The notes: a model not told the origin generated them from the sequence alone. A stretch of DNA of 12,769 nt from Oscillospiraceae bacterium (GCA_017550765.1 JAFZOC010000260.1:1-12769), one strand, 5' to 3'; numbered from the stretch's first letter, positions 1-7,152 are shown. Made by a program: numbers and translations.

Positions 1-1
1 C

Positions 2-961
2 CCCTTCGGCTCCGACGGCAACTTCACCAACGAGCTGCTGATCTCCACCATCAACACCGACCTGGCCAACGACCTGGGCAACCTGGTCTCCCGCACCACC
101 GCCATGGTGGAGAAGTACTTCGGCGGGAGGCTGATCGGCGAGCGGGAGGCGGAGCCCGTCGATGAGGAGCTGATCGGCCTGCTGCGCGCCACACCCGAGC
201 GCTACGCCGCGCAGATGGACAAGTACCAGCTGCACCTGGCGCTGGAGGAGGTCTTCCGGCTCATCCAGCGGGCCAACAAGTACATCGACGAGACCATGCC
301 CTGGGTCCTGGCCAGGGACGAGGCGAAGAAGCCCCGTCTGGCCGCCGTGATGTACAACTTGCTGGAGGCCCTGCGGGTCAGCCTGACCCTGCTGACGCCC
401 TTCATGCCCGCCAGCTGCGCCAAGGCCTTCGAGCAGATCGGCGCGGACGAGGCGGCCCGGAGCTGGGACGCCGCCTGCAGATACGGCGTGCTGCCCGCGG
501 AGGTGGCCGTCCGCAAGGGCGAGACCCTGTTCCCGCGCATCGACGCGGTCAAGATGCTCGCCGAGCTGGAGGAGGCCGAGAAGAAGGCCAAGGGGCCCCA
601 GGTCAAGCAGGTGCCCGTGCAGCCGGACGTGAGCATCGACGACTTCGCCAAATGCGACATGCGGGTGTGCAAGGTGCTCAGGTGCGAGGCCGTGAAGAAG
701 TCCAAGAAGCTGCTGCGCTTCGAGCTGGACGACGGCTCCGGCACGCCGCGGCAGATCCTCTCCGGCATCCATGAGTTCTACGAGCCCGAGCAGCTCCTGG
801 GCAAGACCGTGGTGGCGATCCTGAACCTGCCGCCGCGGAAGATGATGGGCCTGGAGTCCTGCGGCATGCTGCTCTCCGCCGTCCGCGAGGTGGACGGCAA
901 GGAGGAGCTGCACCTGCTGATGCTGGACGACAGCGTCCCCGCCGGCAGCCAGCTCTGCTGA
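2..961 (+). CDS. metG: Methionine--tRNA ligase, C-terminal part (5' end outside window)
   Basis: Charges tRNA-Met with methionine in the cytoplasm. The reading frame is open from base 2, so 319 residues are visible and the catalytic Rossmann domain lies upstream of the window. The first visible residues (FGSDGNFTNELL...NTDLANDLGNLVSRT) are the typical MetRS stretch leading into the anticodon-binding helical domain, and NKYIDETMPW near visible residue 92 is another family hallmark. From about visible residue 210 (VSIDDFAKCDMRVCKV) to the end is a tRNA-binding OB-fold of the EMAP-II/Trbp111 type, which marks the long dimeric form of bacterial MetRS. The gene ends in TGA and is followed within 30 bases by a terminator hairpin. 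I see nothing broken. The identification is very secure; only the missing 5' part cannot be judged. Confidence 0.97.
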   Translation, partial: PFGSDGNFTNELLISTINTDLANDLGNLVSRTTAMVEKYFGGRLIGEREAEPVDEELIGLLRATPERYAAQMDKYQLHLALEEVFRLIQRANKYIDETMPWVLARDEAKKPRLAAVMYNLLEALRVSLTLLTPFMPASCAKAFEQIGADEAARSWDAACRYGVLPAEVAVRKGETLFPRIDAVKMLAELEEAEKKAKGPQVKQVPVQPDVSIDDFAKCDMRVCKVLRCEAVKKSKKLLRFELDDGSGTPRQILSGIHEFYEPEQLLGKTVVAILNLPPRKMMGLESCGMLLSAVREVDGKEELHLLMLDDSVPAGSQLC

Positions 962-986
962 GCGGCTCTTTGCCACGAACACGAGG

Positions 987-1016
987 AGAAGACCCCGAAC
1001 ACGGGGCCTTTTCTTT
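987..1016 (+). terminator. Rho-independent terminator of metG
   Basis: A CCCCG/CGGGG stem (993-997 with 1002-1006) closes an AACA loop. It can be extended past one A-C mismatch by G991-C1008 and several A-U pairs. It is followed by TTTTCTTT at 1009-1016. It sits 26 bases after the metG stop, so the next gene on the strand should have its own promoter. I looked for one in 1017-1075 and found no convincing -35/-10 pair. Confidence 0.75.
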
Positions 1017-1088
1017 GCGCGTCCACCCTGTTGCGTCTCTCGAGCTGGCCCAAAGTGACCAGACGATCCGTGTTTGGGAGCGAGAACG

Positions 1089-2525
1089 ATGAAAAAGCTG
1101 ACAGTTATCATGGTCCTGGCGCTGCTCTGCGGCCTGCTGCTCCCGGCCTGCGCCGAGATCCCGCCCCTTCCGCAGGTCACCGTTGCTCCTGCAGAGGAGG
1201 GCGCCGGCGCCGACGCCGAGGCGCCTGCCTCCGAGCCGGAGCCCACAGCAGCGCCCACCCCCGAGCCCACGCCCGAGCCTACCAAGCCCCCCTTCCTGGG
1301 CTTCCCGGACGGGAGCATCCATGGCTACGGGGAGACGGAGCTGGACCTGAGTTGGATCGAGCATGAGGACGTGGAGCGGATCGCGGAGCTGCTGCGGCAG
1401 ATGCCGGACCTGCAGACGGTGGAGCTGGGCGCGGACAACGCCCGCTCCGCCGCGGTGAGGGCGGCGCAGGAGGCCGCCGCCGCGGAGAGCGAAGATGCGG
1501 GAGCGGAGGAGAACCTCCCCGCGCCTGCTGCGACAGAGGCCCCGCCGGAAGAGGGAGAGACCGGGGAGCCGGAGCCTGTGCCGGAGCGCCTGAGCTGGGC
1601 GGACGTCCGCCTGCTGATGGAGGCCGCGCCCCGGGCGGAGTTCTACTATCGCTTCCGCTTCTGCGGCAAGGACTTCTGTCTCCAGGACGAGGAGATGGAC
1701 CTGGACCACCGGAAGATGGACGACAACGGCGACGCTGTGCGGGCGATCCTGCCCTGCATGAGACACCTGCGCTACCTGGACATGGACTTCTGCGAGGTCC
1801 CGGACGAGGTCATGGCCCAGATCCGGGAGGACTACCCCCAGGTCGAGGTGGTGTGGCGGATCTGGTTCGGGCGGGACGACAAGCTCAGCGTGCGCACGGA
1901 TGTGGAGCGCATCATCGCATCCGACGGCGGCTTCCATGTGGAGATGCACAGCGAGCCGCTGCAGTACTGCACCAAAGTCAAGCTCCTGGACATGGGCCAT
2001 CAGCCGGAGCTGCACGACTGGAGCTTCCTGGGCTGCATGCCGGACCTGGAGGTGGCGGTGATCGCCATCGGCGGCTTTGACGGCGACGGCCTTGCCTGTC
2101 TGGAGAATTGCCACAACATGGAGTATCTGGAGATGTGCAGCCGCAGCGTCTACGACCATCCGCTGGATCTGAGCTTCCTGTCCGGGATGCCCCATCTCAG
2201 ACATCTGAACATCTGCTGCCTGGGCCAGGTGACAGGCTACGAGGTCCTGGAGGAGCTGACGGAGCTGGAGCGGCTGTGGATCGGCCTGTATACCGACATC
2301 CCTGCAGACTATGTGGAGCACCTGCGCGAGGTCCTGCCGGATACGAAGATCAACGTGGACTCCGACAGCGGTGTGGGCGGCGGCTGGCGCTGGTACAACC
2401 AGAGCAAGGGCTGGCCCGACCCCCGCTATGAACTGCTCTGCCAGCAATTCGACTACGGCAACTTCGACAAGAACTGCGCCCTGTACTGGAACGACCCCCA
2501 ATACTGGGACCGCAACTACGACTAG
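1089..2525 (+). CDS. Lipoprotein with leucine-rich-repeat-like domain
   Basis: A predicted surface-anchored protein of 478 residues. ATG 1089 is chosen because GGGAG (1076-1080) lies 8 bases upstream; an in-frame TTG at 1074 would use up that ribosome site. Residues 1-21 form a lipoprotein signal peptide (MKK, hydrophobic core, lipobox LPAC with Cys21), so the mature protein should be lipid-anchored outside the membrane. A Pro/Glu/Thr linker covers about residues 45-68 (PEPT repeats). A first LRR-like strand (ELDLSWIEHEDVERIAELL) lies near 83-102, an Ala/Glu/Pro-rich acidic segment at about 117-166, then a conserved block (LSWADVRLL...YYRFRFCGKDF). Irregular leucine-rich repeats run from about 225 to 425 (HLRYLDMDF, KVKLLDMG, NMEYLEM, HLRHLNI, ELERLWIG). 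The C-terminal 50 residues are Trp/Tyr/Asn-rich. The fold and location are well supported; the binding partner is unknown. This resembles a recurrent family of clostridial LRR proteins, by recall rather than search. Confidence 0.85.
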   Translation: MKKLTVIMVLALLCGLLLPACAEIPPLPQVTVAPAEEGAGADAEAPASEPEPTAAPTPEPTPEPTKPPFLGFPDGSIHGYGETELDLSWIEHEDVERIAELLRQMPDLQTVELGADNARSAAVRAAQEAAAAESEDAGAEENLPAPAATEAPPEEGETGEPEPVPERLSWADVRLLMEAAPRAEFYYRFRFCGKDFCLQDEEMDLDHRKMDDNGDAVRAILPCMRHLRYLDMDFCEVPDEVMAQIREDYPQVEVVWRIWFGRDDKLSVRTDVERIIASDGGFHVEMHSEPLQYCTKVKLLDMGHQPELHDWSFLGCMPDLEVAVIAIGGFDGDGLACLENCHNMEYLEMCSRSVYDHPLDLSFLSGMPHLRHLNICCLGQVTGYEVLEELTELERLWIGLYTDIPADYVEHLREVLPDTKINVDSDSGVGGGWRWYNQSKGWPDPRYELLCQQFDYGNFDKNCALYWNDPQYWDRNYD

Positions 2526-2551
2526 CGCGCAGGGAACGCCGCGACATACGA

Positions 2552-2588
2552 GAGACTGCCCGCCGAAAGATCTTCGGCGGGCAGTCTC
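2552..2588. repeat. 16-bp perfect inverted repeat, 5-base loop
   Basis: The arms at 2552-2567 and 2573-2588 are exact reverse complements around an AGATC loop. It lies 26 bases after the lipoprotein stop and between two convergent genes, so a role in stopping transcription or protecting the mRNA 3' end is likely. Neither side has a run of T residues (CTGTCATC follows on the plus strand), so it is not a classical intrinsic terminator and is listed as an inverted repeat. Confidence 0.8.
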
Positions 2589-2612
2589 CTGTCATCTGCG
2601 AAGGCGGGAGCG

Positions 2613-2646
2613 CGATGGAAAGAGAGCTCCCCGATGGAAAGAGAGC
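2613..2646. repeat. Tandem duplication of a 15-bp motif with 19-bp period
   Basis: CGATGGAAAGAGAGC occurs at 2613-2627 and again at 2632-2646, each followed by a C-rich stretch. The second copy runs into the left arm of the adjacent hairpin, so the two elements look like parts of one repeat unit. Function is unknown. Confidence 0.75.
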
Positions 2647-2684
2647 GTCCCCCGGACCGATCCCGGTCCGGGGGACGCTCTCTT
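2639..2684 (-). terminator. 20-bp perfect hairpin, probable malQ terminator
   Basis: The arms at 2639-2658 and 2665-2684 are exact reverse complements around GATCCC, an exceptionally stable GC-rich stem. Read on the minus strand it lies about 35 bases past the malQ stop and its 3' arm ends in CTCTCTTTCC, a weak pyrimidine tail. Position supports a terminator for malQ, but the poor T-run leaves open a REP-like intergenic repeat. Strand is assigned from position. Confidence 0.6.
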
Positions 2685-2719
2685 CGTCGGCCGATGCGAC
2701 GGGCCTGTGGGCTTGCCGA

Positions 2720-4201
2720 TCAGAGCCTGCGGTAGGTCTCGGTGAGCTTGTGCAAACGGCGCGCCAGTTTCGCATCGGCTGCTCCGGGGAGCATGCGCCA
2801 CTGCCAGTTGCCGCCCAGGATGCCGGGGCAGTTCATGCGGCTGTCCTCGTCCAGCTCCAGGATGTCCTGCATCTGCATGACGAAGAGCTCGGAGGCGGTG
2901 CCCATGCCCGTGCGGAGCATGGCCTGGCACCAGCTCTCGTCCTTCGAGATGTGCATGTACTCTTTGGCGAAGCGGTAGGTGTCCCGGTCGATGTGGCGGA
3001 CCCAGCCCCGGATCACCTCGTTGTCGTGGGTGCCCACATAGCAGACGCTGTGGCCCACGCAGTTGTGGGGCATGTAGTCGGCGTCGCCGTGGGGGTCGAA
3101 GCCGAACTCCAGGATCTTCATGCCGGGCAGGCCGGAGTCCTTCAGGAGCTTGGCGACCTCCGGCGTGGTGTAGCCCAGGTCCTCGGCGATGAAGTCCAGG
3201 TCATGGAACCAGGAGGTGAGCACCCCCACCAGATCCATGCCCGGGCCGGGCTTCCAGTGGCCGCGCTTGGCGGTCTTGTCGCCGAAGGGCACGGCCCAGT
3301 AGCTCTCGAAGCCCCGGAAGTGGTCGATGCGGATCACATCATAGAGGCGGGCGGCGCCCTCGATGCGGCGGATCCACCAGCCGAAGCCGTCGGCCTTCAT
3401 GGCGTCGTAGTCATACAGCGGGTTGCCCCAGAGCTGCCCCTCGTCGGTGAAGGCGTCGGGCGGCACGCCCGCGACCTCCCGGGGCACGCCGTCCTGGTCC
3501 AGCTGGAAGAACTGCCGCTCGGCCCAGACGTCGGCGGAGTCCAGAGCCACATAGATGGGCACGTCGCCGATGAAGCGGATGCCCTGCTCGTGGGCATAGG
3601 CGCGCAGCGCCTCCCACTGGCGGAAGAACAGGAACTGGCAGAAGACCCAGAACTCCATCTCCTCGGCGTAGCGCTCCCGATAGGCCGCCACGGCCTCGCG
3701 CTCATGCAGACGGATGGCCTCGTCCGGCCAGTCTGCCCAGCTGCCCATGCCGAAGCCGGCTTTCACGGACATGTACAGGGCGTAGTTCTCCACCCAGGAG
3801 GCGTTCTCCCGGCGGAAGGCGGAGATCTCCTCGGCATAGCGCGCCCGCCCCCGCTGGAAGGCCAGACGCAGCACCGGGAAGCGCCGCTCATAGATCTTGG
3901 CGTAGTCTGCCCGCGCCGGGTCCTCGCCCCAGTCCAGGTCCCGGATCTCCGCCGGGCGCAGGAGCTTGTCCTTCACCAGCAGGTCCAGGTCGATGAAATA
4001 GGGGTTGCCGGCAAAGCTGGAGAAGGAGGAATAGGGGCTGTCGCCGTAGCTGGTGGGGCCCAGGGGCAGCAGCTGCCAATAGCTCTGTCCTGCGGCCTTC
4101 AGGAAGTCGACGAAGCGGTAGGCGCTCTTCCCCATGGTCCCGATGCCATAGGGGGAGGGGAGAGAGCTCATGGGCATCAAAATGCCGCTCTTTCGTGACA
4201 T
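2720..4201 (-). CDS. malQ: 4-alpha-glucanotransferase (amylomaltase), GH77
   Basis: Transfers alpha-1,4-glucan segments between maltodextrins and releases glucose; acts in the cytoplasm in maltodextrin or glycogen use. The 493-residue length is normal for bacterial MalQ. All key motifs are present: GDVPIYVALDSADVW near residue 212, GNPLYDYDAM near 260, the nucleophile Asp293 in VIRIDHFRGF, the acid/base Glu340 in IAEDLG, and Asp393 in GTHDNE. ATG 4201 is chosen because GAAGGA (4208-4213) lies 6 bases upstream; the ATG at 4219, six codons earlier, has no good ribosome site. A strong promoter lies about 60 bases upstream. The neighbours give no other maltodextrin genes in the window, so it appears to be transcribed on its own. 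Identification is secure. Confidence 0.96.
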   Translation of the reverse strand: MSRKSGILMPMSSLPSPYGIGTMGKSAYRFVDFLKAAGQSYWQLLPLGPTSYGDSPYSSFSSFAGNPYFIDLDLLVKDKLLRPAEIRDLDWGEDPARADYAKIYERRFPVLRLAFQRGRARYAEEISAFRRENASWVENYALYMSVKAGFGMGSWADWPDEAIRLHEREAVAAYRERYAEEMEFWVFCQFLFFRQWEALRAYAHEQGIRFIGDVPIYVALDSADVWAERQFFQLDQDGVPREVAGVPPDAFTDEGQLWGNPLYDYDAMKADGFGWWIRRIEGAARLYDVIRIDHFRGFESYWAVPFGDKTAKRGHWKPGPGMDLVGVLTSWFHDLDFIAEDLGYTTPEVAKLLKDSGLPGMKILEFGFDPHGDADYMPHNCVGHSVCYVGTHDNEVIRGWVRHIDRDTYRFAKEYMHISKDESWCQAMLRTGMGTASELFVMQMQDILELDEDSRMNCPGILGGNWQWRMLPGAADAKLARRLHKLTETYRRL

Positions 4202-4258
4202 GATCGTTCCTTCTTTCATCGCCCCGGAGGGGCGGGAGTCTTCTGTTCGCTACCTTAT

Positions 4259-4287
4259 ATGATACCACGGCTCCGGGCGGGAGTCAA
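4259..4287 (-). promoter_or_regulatory. Sigma-A type promoter of malQ
   Basis: On the minus strand, TTGACT (4282-4287) and TATCAT (4259-4264) are separated by exactly 17 bases, matching the housekeeping consensus closely. Transcription would start near 4252, giving a leader of about 50 bases before ATG 4201. That leader contains a small CGCCCC/GGGGCG hairpin (4220-4234) just upstream of the ribosome site. Confidence 0.8.
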
Positions 4288-4316
4288 CGGGCGGCAGAGG
4301 AAAGTTCCCCGCCCGG

Positions 4317-4382
4317 AGCGCGCAGATCCCCCTCTGCCCAGCGCGCAGATCCCCCTCTGCCCAGCGGGCAGAGGGGGATCTG
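4317..4382. repeat. 23-bp tandem repeat followed by an inverted copy
   Basis: Two identical 23-bp units occupy 4317-4339 and 4340-4362. The sequence at 4366-4382 is the exact reverse complement of 17 bases within each unit (4346-4362 in the second). The second unit forms a 17-bp stem with a 3-base AGC loop; the first can form the same stem with a 26-base loop. It lies in the 292-base spacer between the end of the kinase gene and the malQ promoter. It could end kinase transcription, but there is no T-run on either side. The remainder of the spacer up to 4493 is GC-rich and I see nothing else in it. Confidence 0.85.
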
Positions 4383-4493
4383 TCGATGATGAGGAGCGGG
4401 AGAGGTCCCCTCCGCTGCCGCCTCTCGATGGGGCGGCGCCGCTGAAGGGGGCGTACGGGGAAGCGGACGGCGACGCCGGCGCTGCGGCCGGGC

Positions 4494-5426
4494 TCAGTCC
4501 TCCACCGCTACGTCCAGGCCCAGCTCCTGGGGCAGGAAGCGGGGGCAGGTGTTCTCCGAGACGGTGATGACCGAGGAGGCCAGGCGAGAGCCGATCTCAC
4601 AGGCTTCAGCCATGGTCTTGCCATAGGTCAGGCCGATGGCGACGCCGGCGCAGAAGGCGTCCCCGGCGCCGGTGGTGTCCCGTACGCGGACGGTGTAGGG
4701 CGGGCAGTGGCCGTAGTTCCCGTCGATGTCGGCGTAGACCGCGCCGCGGGAGCCGATGGTGACCACCATGGAAGGGATCTTGGCGCTCTGCAGGCGCTCC
4801 ACCATCTCCCGGCCCAGCTCCTCCGGCTCCGTGTCGTTGAAGTCGGCGGCGAAGAGGATCCCGGCCTCCTGCAGGTTGCACACGAAGCAGTCGATGCTCT
4901 GGAGGAAGTCCCGCCGCAGAGAGGCGATGGACATGTTCGCCACCACGGCGAAGACCCTCTTGTGGTATTTCTCCGCGTACTGGAGGACCTTCTTGATCAC
5001 GTCCTTCTCCATGTCGATCTCGATGACGATGCTGTCGGCGTCGGCGAAGATGGCGTCTCCCTGCTCTTCCAGCAGGTCCAGCATGGCCTCCATCCGAGGG
5101 CGCTTGGAGATGGACGAGGCGATGTCGCCGGTGCTGTCGAACACGGCCAGCCACAGGCCCATGCCGTCGGGCACCCGGGCGACGAAGCGGGTATCCACCT
5201 TGTGGTTGTTCAGCTTGTGGAGCACCTCTTCGCCCTGGGCGGTGTCGTCCACCATGCTGACGAAGCGGGGGCGCAGCTCCACGTTGGCGATGTCCTCCAC
5301 CAGGTTGCGGCCCACGCCGCCGTGGACGATCTCCACGGAGCCGGCGTTGCGCCCGGCGGGGATGTATTTGCTGTCGGGGAAGCCTTTGATGTCTACGAAC
5401 ACGTTACCGATGACGACGATGGGCAT
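4494..5426 (-). CDS. PfkB-family carbohydrate/nucleoside kinase
   Basis: An ATP-dependent cytoplasmic kinase of the ribokinase/PfkB superfamily, 310 residues, the usual size. The N-terminal family signature is at residues 36-49 (GGVGRNLVEDIANV) and the C-terminal ATP-site signature DTTGAGDAF is at 250-258, with Asp256 as the expected catalytic base. The start at 5426 is well supported by AGGAGGA (5434-5440) with 7-base spacing. The substrate cannot be read from sequence; the GGVGRN pattern is shared with pseudouridine kinases (PsuK), but also with other members, and no pseudouridine glycosidase gene is adjacent. It follows the MATE gene on the same strand after 153 bases, so co-transcription is possible but not shown; I found no convincing promoter in that gap. 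Confidence 0.9.
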   Translation of the reverse strand: MPIVVIGNVFVDIKGFPDSKYIPAGRNAGSVEIVHGGVGRNLVEDIANVELRPRFVSMVDDTAQGEEVLHKLNNHKVDTRFVARVPDGMGLWLAVFDSTGDIASSISKRPRMEAMLDLLEEQGDAIFADADSIVIEIDMEKDVIKKVLQYAEKYHKRVFAVVANMSIASLRRDFLQSIDCFVCNLQEAGILFAADFNDTEPEELGREMVERLQSAKIPSMVVTIGSRGAVYADIDGNYGHCPPYTVRVRDTTGAGDAFCAGVAIGLTYGKTMAEACEIGSRLASSVITVSENTCPRFLPQELGLDVAVED

Positions 5427-5480
5427 GGAAGGGTCCTCCTATCTCTATCGTATGGCTCTTGCATGGTCGTATGGCCCCGC

Positions 5481-5575
5481 AGGCGTCCGCGGGGCGGGAA
5501 AAAGGCGGGGGACCAGCCAAGGCGGCGAAGACCTCCGCGGGAGACGTCCGCGGCCGCGGGAAGGCGTCCGCGGGG
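5481..5575. repeat. GC-rich spacer with five CCGCGG-centred repeats
   Basis: CCGCGG occurs at 5487, 5535, 5548, 5554 and 5568. Four of the five are preceded by CGT or CCT, giving an imperfect repeated unit around CGTCCGCGGG. The copies at 5548 and 5554 abut to form a 12-bp palindrome containing GCGGCCGC. The block fills most of the gap between the MATE stop and the kinase start. No open reading frame or clear terminator is seen here, apart from an A5 tract at 5499-5503 that reads as T5 on the minus strand without a good stem before it. Confidence 0.65.
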
Positions 5576-5579
5576 GCGC

Positions 5580-6932
5580 TCATGCGTTCTGCCGCTCGAA
5601 GCTGTGGATCCAGTCGGCGCGCCAGTAGTAGACCGTGAGGAACAGGGTGCTCAGCCCCCAGGTCAGGGGATAGACCCAGTTGACCGTGTCGATGCTGTTA
5701 TAGACGGGCACCATGAAGTGCAGGAAGCTCACCCGGATCACGCACCAGAAGGTGAGCATGGAGATCATGGGGATCACGGCCTTGCCCGCGCCGCGCAGGA
5801 TGGCGGCGAGCCCGTGGCTGGCGGCCAGGAGGCAGAAGAACAGGGAGCAGATATGGGCCTTGTCGATCCCGTAGCGCAGGACCTCCGGGTCCCGGGTGAA
5901 GGCGCGGAGGATCAGCGGGGCCAGGAGATAGACCAGCGCGCCGATGGTCTCCGCCGCGACGATCGCGCACAGGAGCCCGAAGCGGGCGCCGCGCCTGGCC
6001 CGGGCGTACTCCCGGGCGCCCAGGTTCTGGCCCACGAAGGTGGTCAGGGAGATGGTAAAGCTGGTGATGGGCAGGAAGGCGAAGCCCTCGATCTTGGAAT
6101 AGGCGCCGCAGCCGGCCACGGCCATGGTGCCGAAGGCGTTGATATTCGACTGGACCACCACGTTGGCGATGGCGATCACCGAGTTCTGGATGCCCGAGGG
6201 GAGCCCGTAGCGCACGATGAGCTCCAGCGTCGGCCAGTGGAAGCGGACCTTCCGCAGATCCAGCCGGTACTCCGCATCGGTGAGCAGGAGCTTGCGCAGG
6301 CACAGCAGGCCGCTGAGGAACTGCGAGATGATGGTGGCCAGAGCCGCCCCGCCCACGCCGGCGTGGAAGACGCCGATGAAGATGATGTCCAGCACCACGT
6401 TCAGACAGGAGCAGAAGATCAGGTACTTGAGAGGGTCCTTGCTGTCGCCCACGGCCTGCATCATGCCCCGTAGACCGTTGTAGAGCACCAGGCCCATGCT
6501 GCCGGAGAAGAAGATGCGGATATAGGTGACGGACAGATCCATCACGTCCTCCGGCGTGGACATCCAGCGCAGCAGCGTGGGGGCGAAGCGCACGCCGATC
6601 ACGGTCATCAGCACGCCCGCCGTCAGACTGAAGGCCACGTTGGTGTGGATGGCCTTCTCCAGTTCCTCCTGGTCCTGGGCGCCGAAATAGCGGGAGATCA
6701 GCACGCCGGAGCCGGCGGAGATGCCCACGAAGAGGCTGATGATCAGAAAGACCAGGGTCCCCGTGGCGCTGACGGCGGCCAGGGCGCGGCTGCCCAGCAT
6801 GTTGCCCACGATCAGGGCGTCCGCGGTGTTATACAGTTGTTGGAACAGGTTGCCCAGGAAGAGGGGAGCTGCGAAGCGGAGGATCTGGCTCGCGATGGGC
6901 CCCTCCGTCATGCGCATAGACTGGTCTTTCAT
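5580..6932 (-). CDS. MATE-family multidrug/toxin efflux transporter
   Basis: An inner-membrane antiporter of 450 residues that would export small molecules using an ion gradient. The hydropathy pattern fits 12 membrane helices in two halves. The N-terminal half carries the typical PLFLGNLFQQLYNTADALIV segment (residues 23-42) with LAAVSATG (51-58), and the second half carries TTFVGQNLGAREYARAR (297-313), both hallmarks of the NorM/DinF-like MATE group. Length is normal for the family. ATG 6932 is preceded by AAGGAG at 4-base spacing, slightly short; an internal ATG at codon 6 is possible. It has its own very strong promoter. Substrate is unknown; no regulator gene lies nearby. Confidence 0.93.
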   Translation of the reverse strand: MKDQSMRMTEGPIASQILRFAAPLFLGNLFQQLYNTADALIVGNMLGSRALAAVSATGTLVFLIISLFVGISAGSGVLISRYFGAQDQEELEKAIHTNVAFSLTAGVLMTVIGVRFAPTLLRWMSTPEDVMDLSVTYIRIFFSGSMGLVLYNGLRGMMQAVGDSKDPLKYLIFCSCLNVVLDIIFIGVFHAGVGGAALATIISQFLSGLLCLRKLLLTDAEYRLDLRKVRFHWPTLELIVRYGLPSGIQNSVIAIANVVVQSNINAFGTMAVAGCGAYSKIEGFAFLPITSFTISLTTFVGQNLGAREYARARRGARFGLLCAIVAAETIGALVYLLAPLILRAFTRDPEVLRYGIDKAHICSLFFCLLAASHGLAAILRGAGKAVIPMISMLTFWCVIRVSFLHFMVPVYNSIDTVNWVYPLTWGLSTLFLTVYYWRADWIHSFERQNA

Positions 6933-6976
6933 GGCGCTCCTTGCAGAAAACGATCGGATCCGTCGAAAACATATCT

Positions 6977-7005
6977 AGTATACCGAGCGCCCGGGACCCT
7001 GTCAA
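6977..7005 (-). promoter_or_regulatory. Consensus sigma-A promoter of the MATE gene
   Basis: On the minus strand, TTGACA (7000-7005, a perfect -35) and TATACT (6977-6982) are 17 bases apart. The start of transcription would be near 6970, with a leader of about 38 bases. This is the best promoter in the window and predicts strong constitutive expression unless repressed. Confidence 0.88.
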
Positions 7006-7062
7006 TGCACGAGATCGACAAGGATCAGACAGCGGAGATGGCGATCTTTGCCAGCCCCCGTG

Positions 7063-7098
7063 AAAAGGCGCGGGCGTCCCCGCAGAGACGCCAGCGCC
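7063..7098 (-). terminator. Terminator of the thioesterase operon
   Basis: Stem GGCGC-x-GGCGTC (7067-7078) pairs with GACGCC-x-GCGCC (7087-7098), with one unpaired position in each arm. On the minus strand it is followed by TTTT (7063-7066). It lies 55 bases after the thioesterase stop. On the plus strand it is followed by TTTCTT, so it may work both ways. A second hairpin at 7091-7125 overlaps it. Confidence 0.72.
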
Positions 7099-7152
7099 TT
7101 TCTTCCTTCGGACTGGAAGCGCTGGAGAAGCAAAGAGGAGGACCCAGAACGG

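Noticed and set aside
678..2501. A 607-codon minus-strand open frame opposite the LRR lipoprotein
   Set aside because: It is a shadow of the real gene caused by high GC and few stop codons. Its translation is low-complexity (His/Arg/Ala/Gly-rich) with no family pattern and it runs into metG.
2615..4198. A 527-codon plus-strand frame opposite malQ
   Set aside because: malQ on the other strand has all catalytic motifs; this frame has Ala/Gly/Val/His-rich composition typical of antisense shadows.
4202..4219. Alternative malQ start at 4219
   Set aside because: It lacks a ribosome site, while GAAGGA at the right distance supports ATG 4201, which also gives the catalytic residues positions typical of the family.
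4317..4382. CRISPR-like array
   Set aside because: There are only two direct units, they abut without spacers, and there are no cas genes.
4707..6473. A 588-codon plus-strand frame spanning the kinase, spacer and MATE gene in antisense
   Set aside because: It crosses two well supported genes and a spacer, and its translation is low-complexity, rich in Asp, Gly, His and Val.
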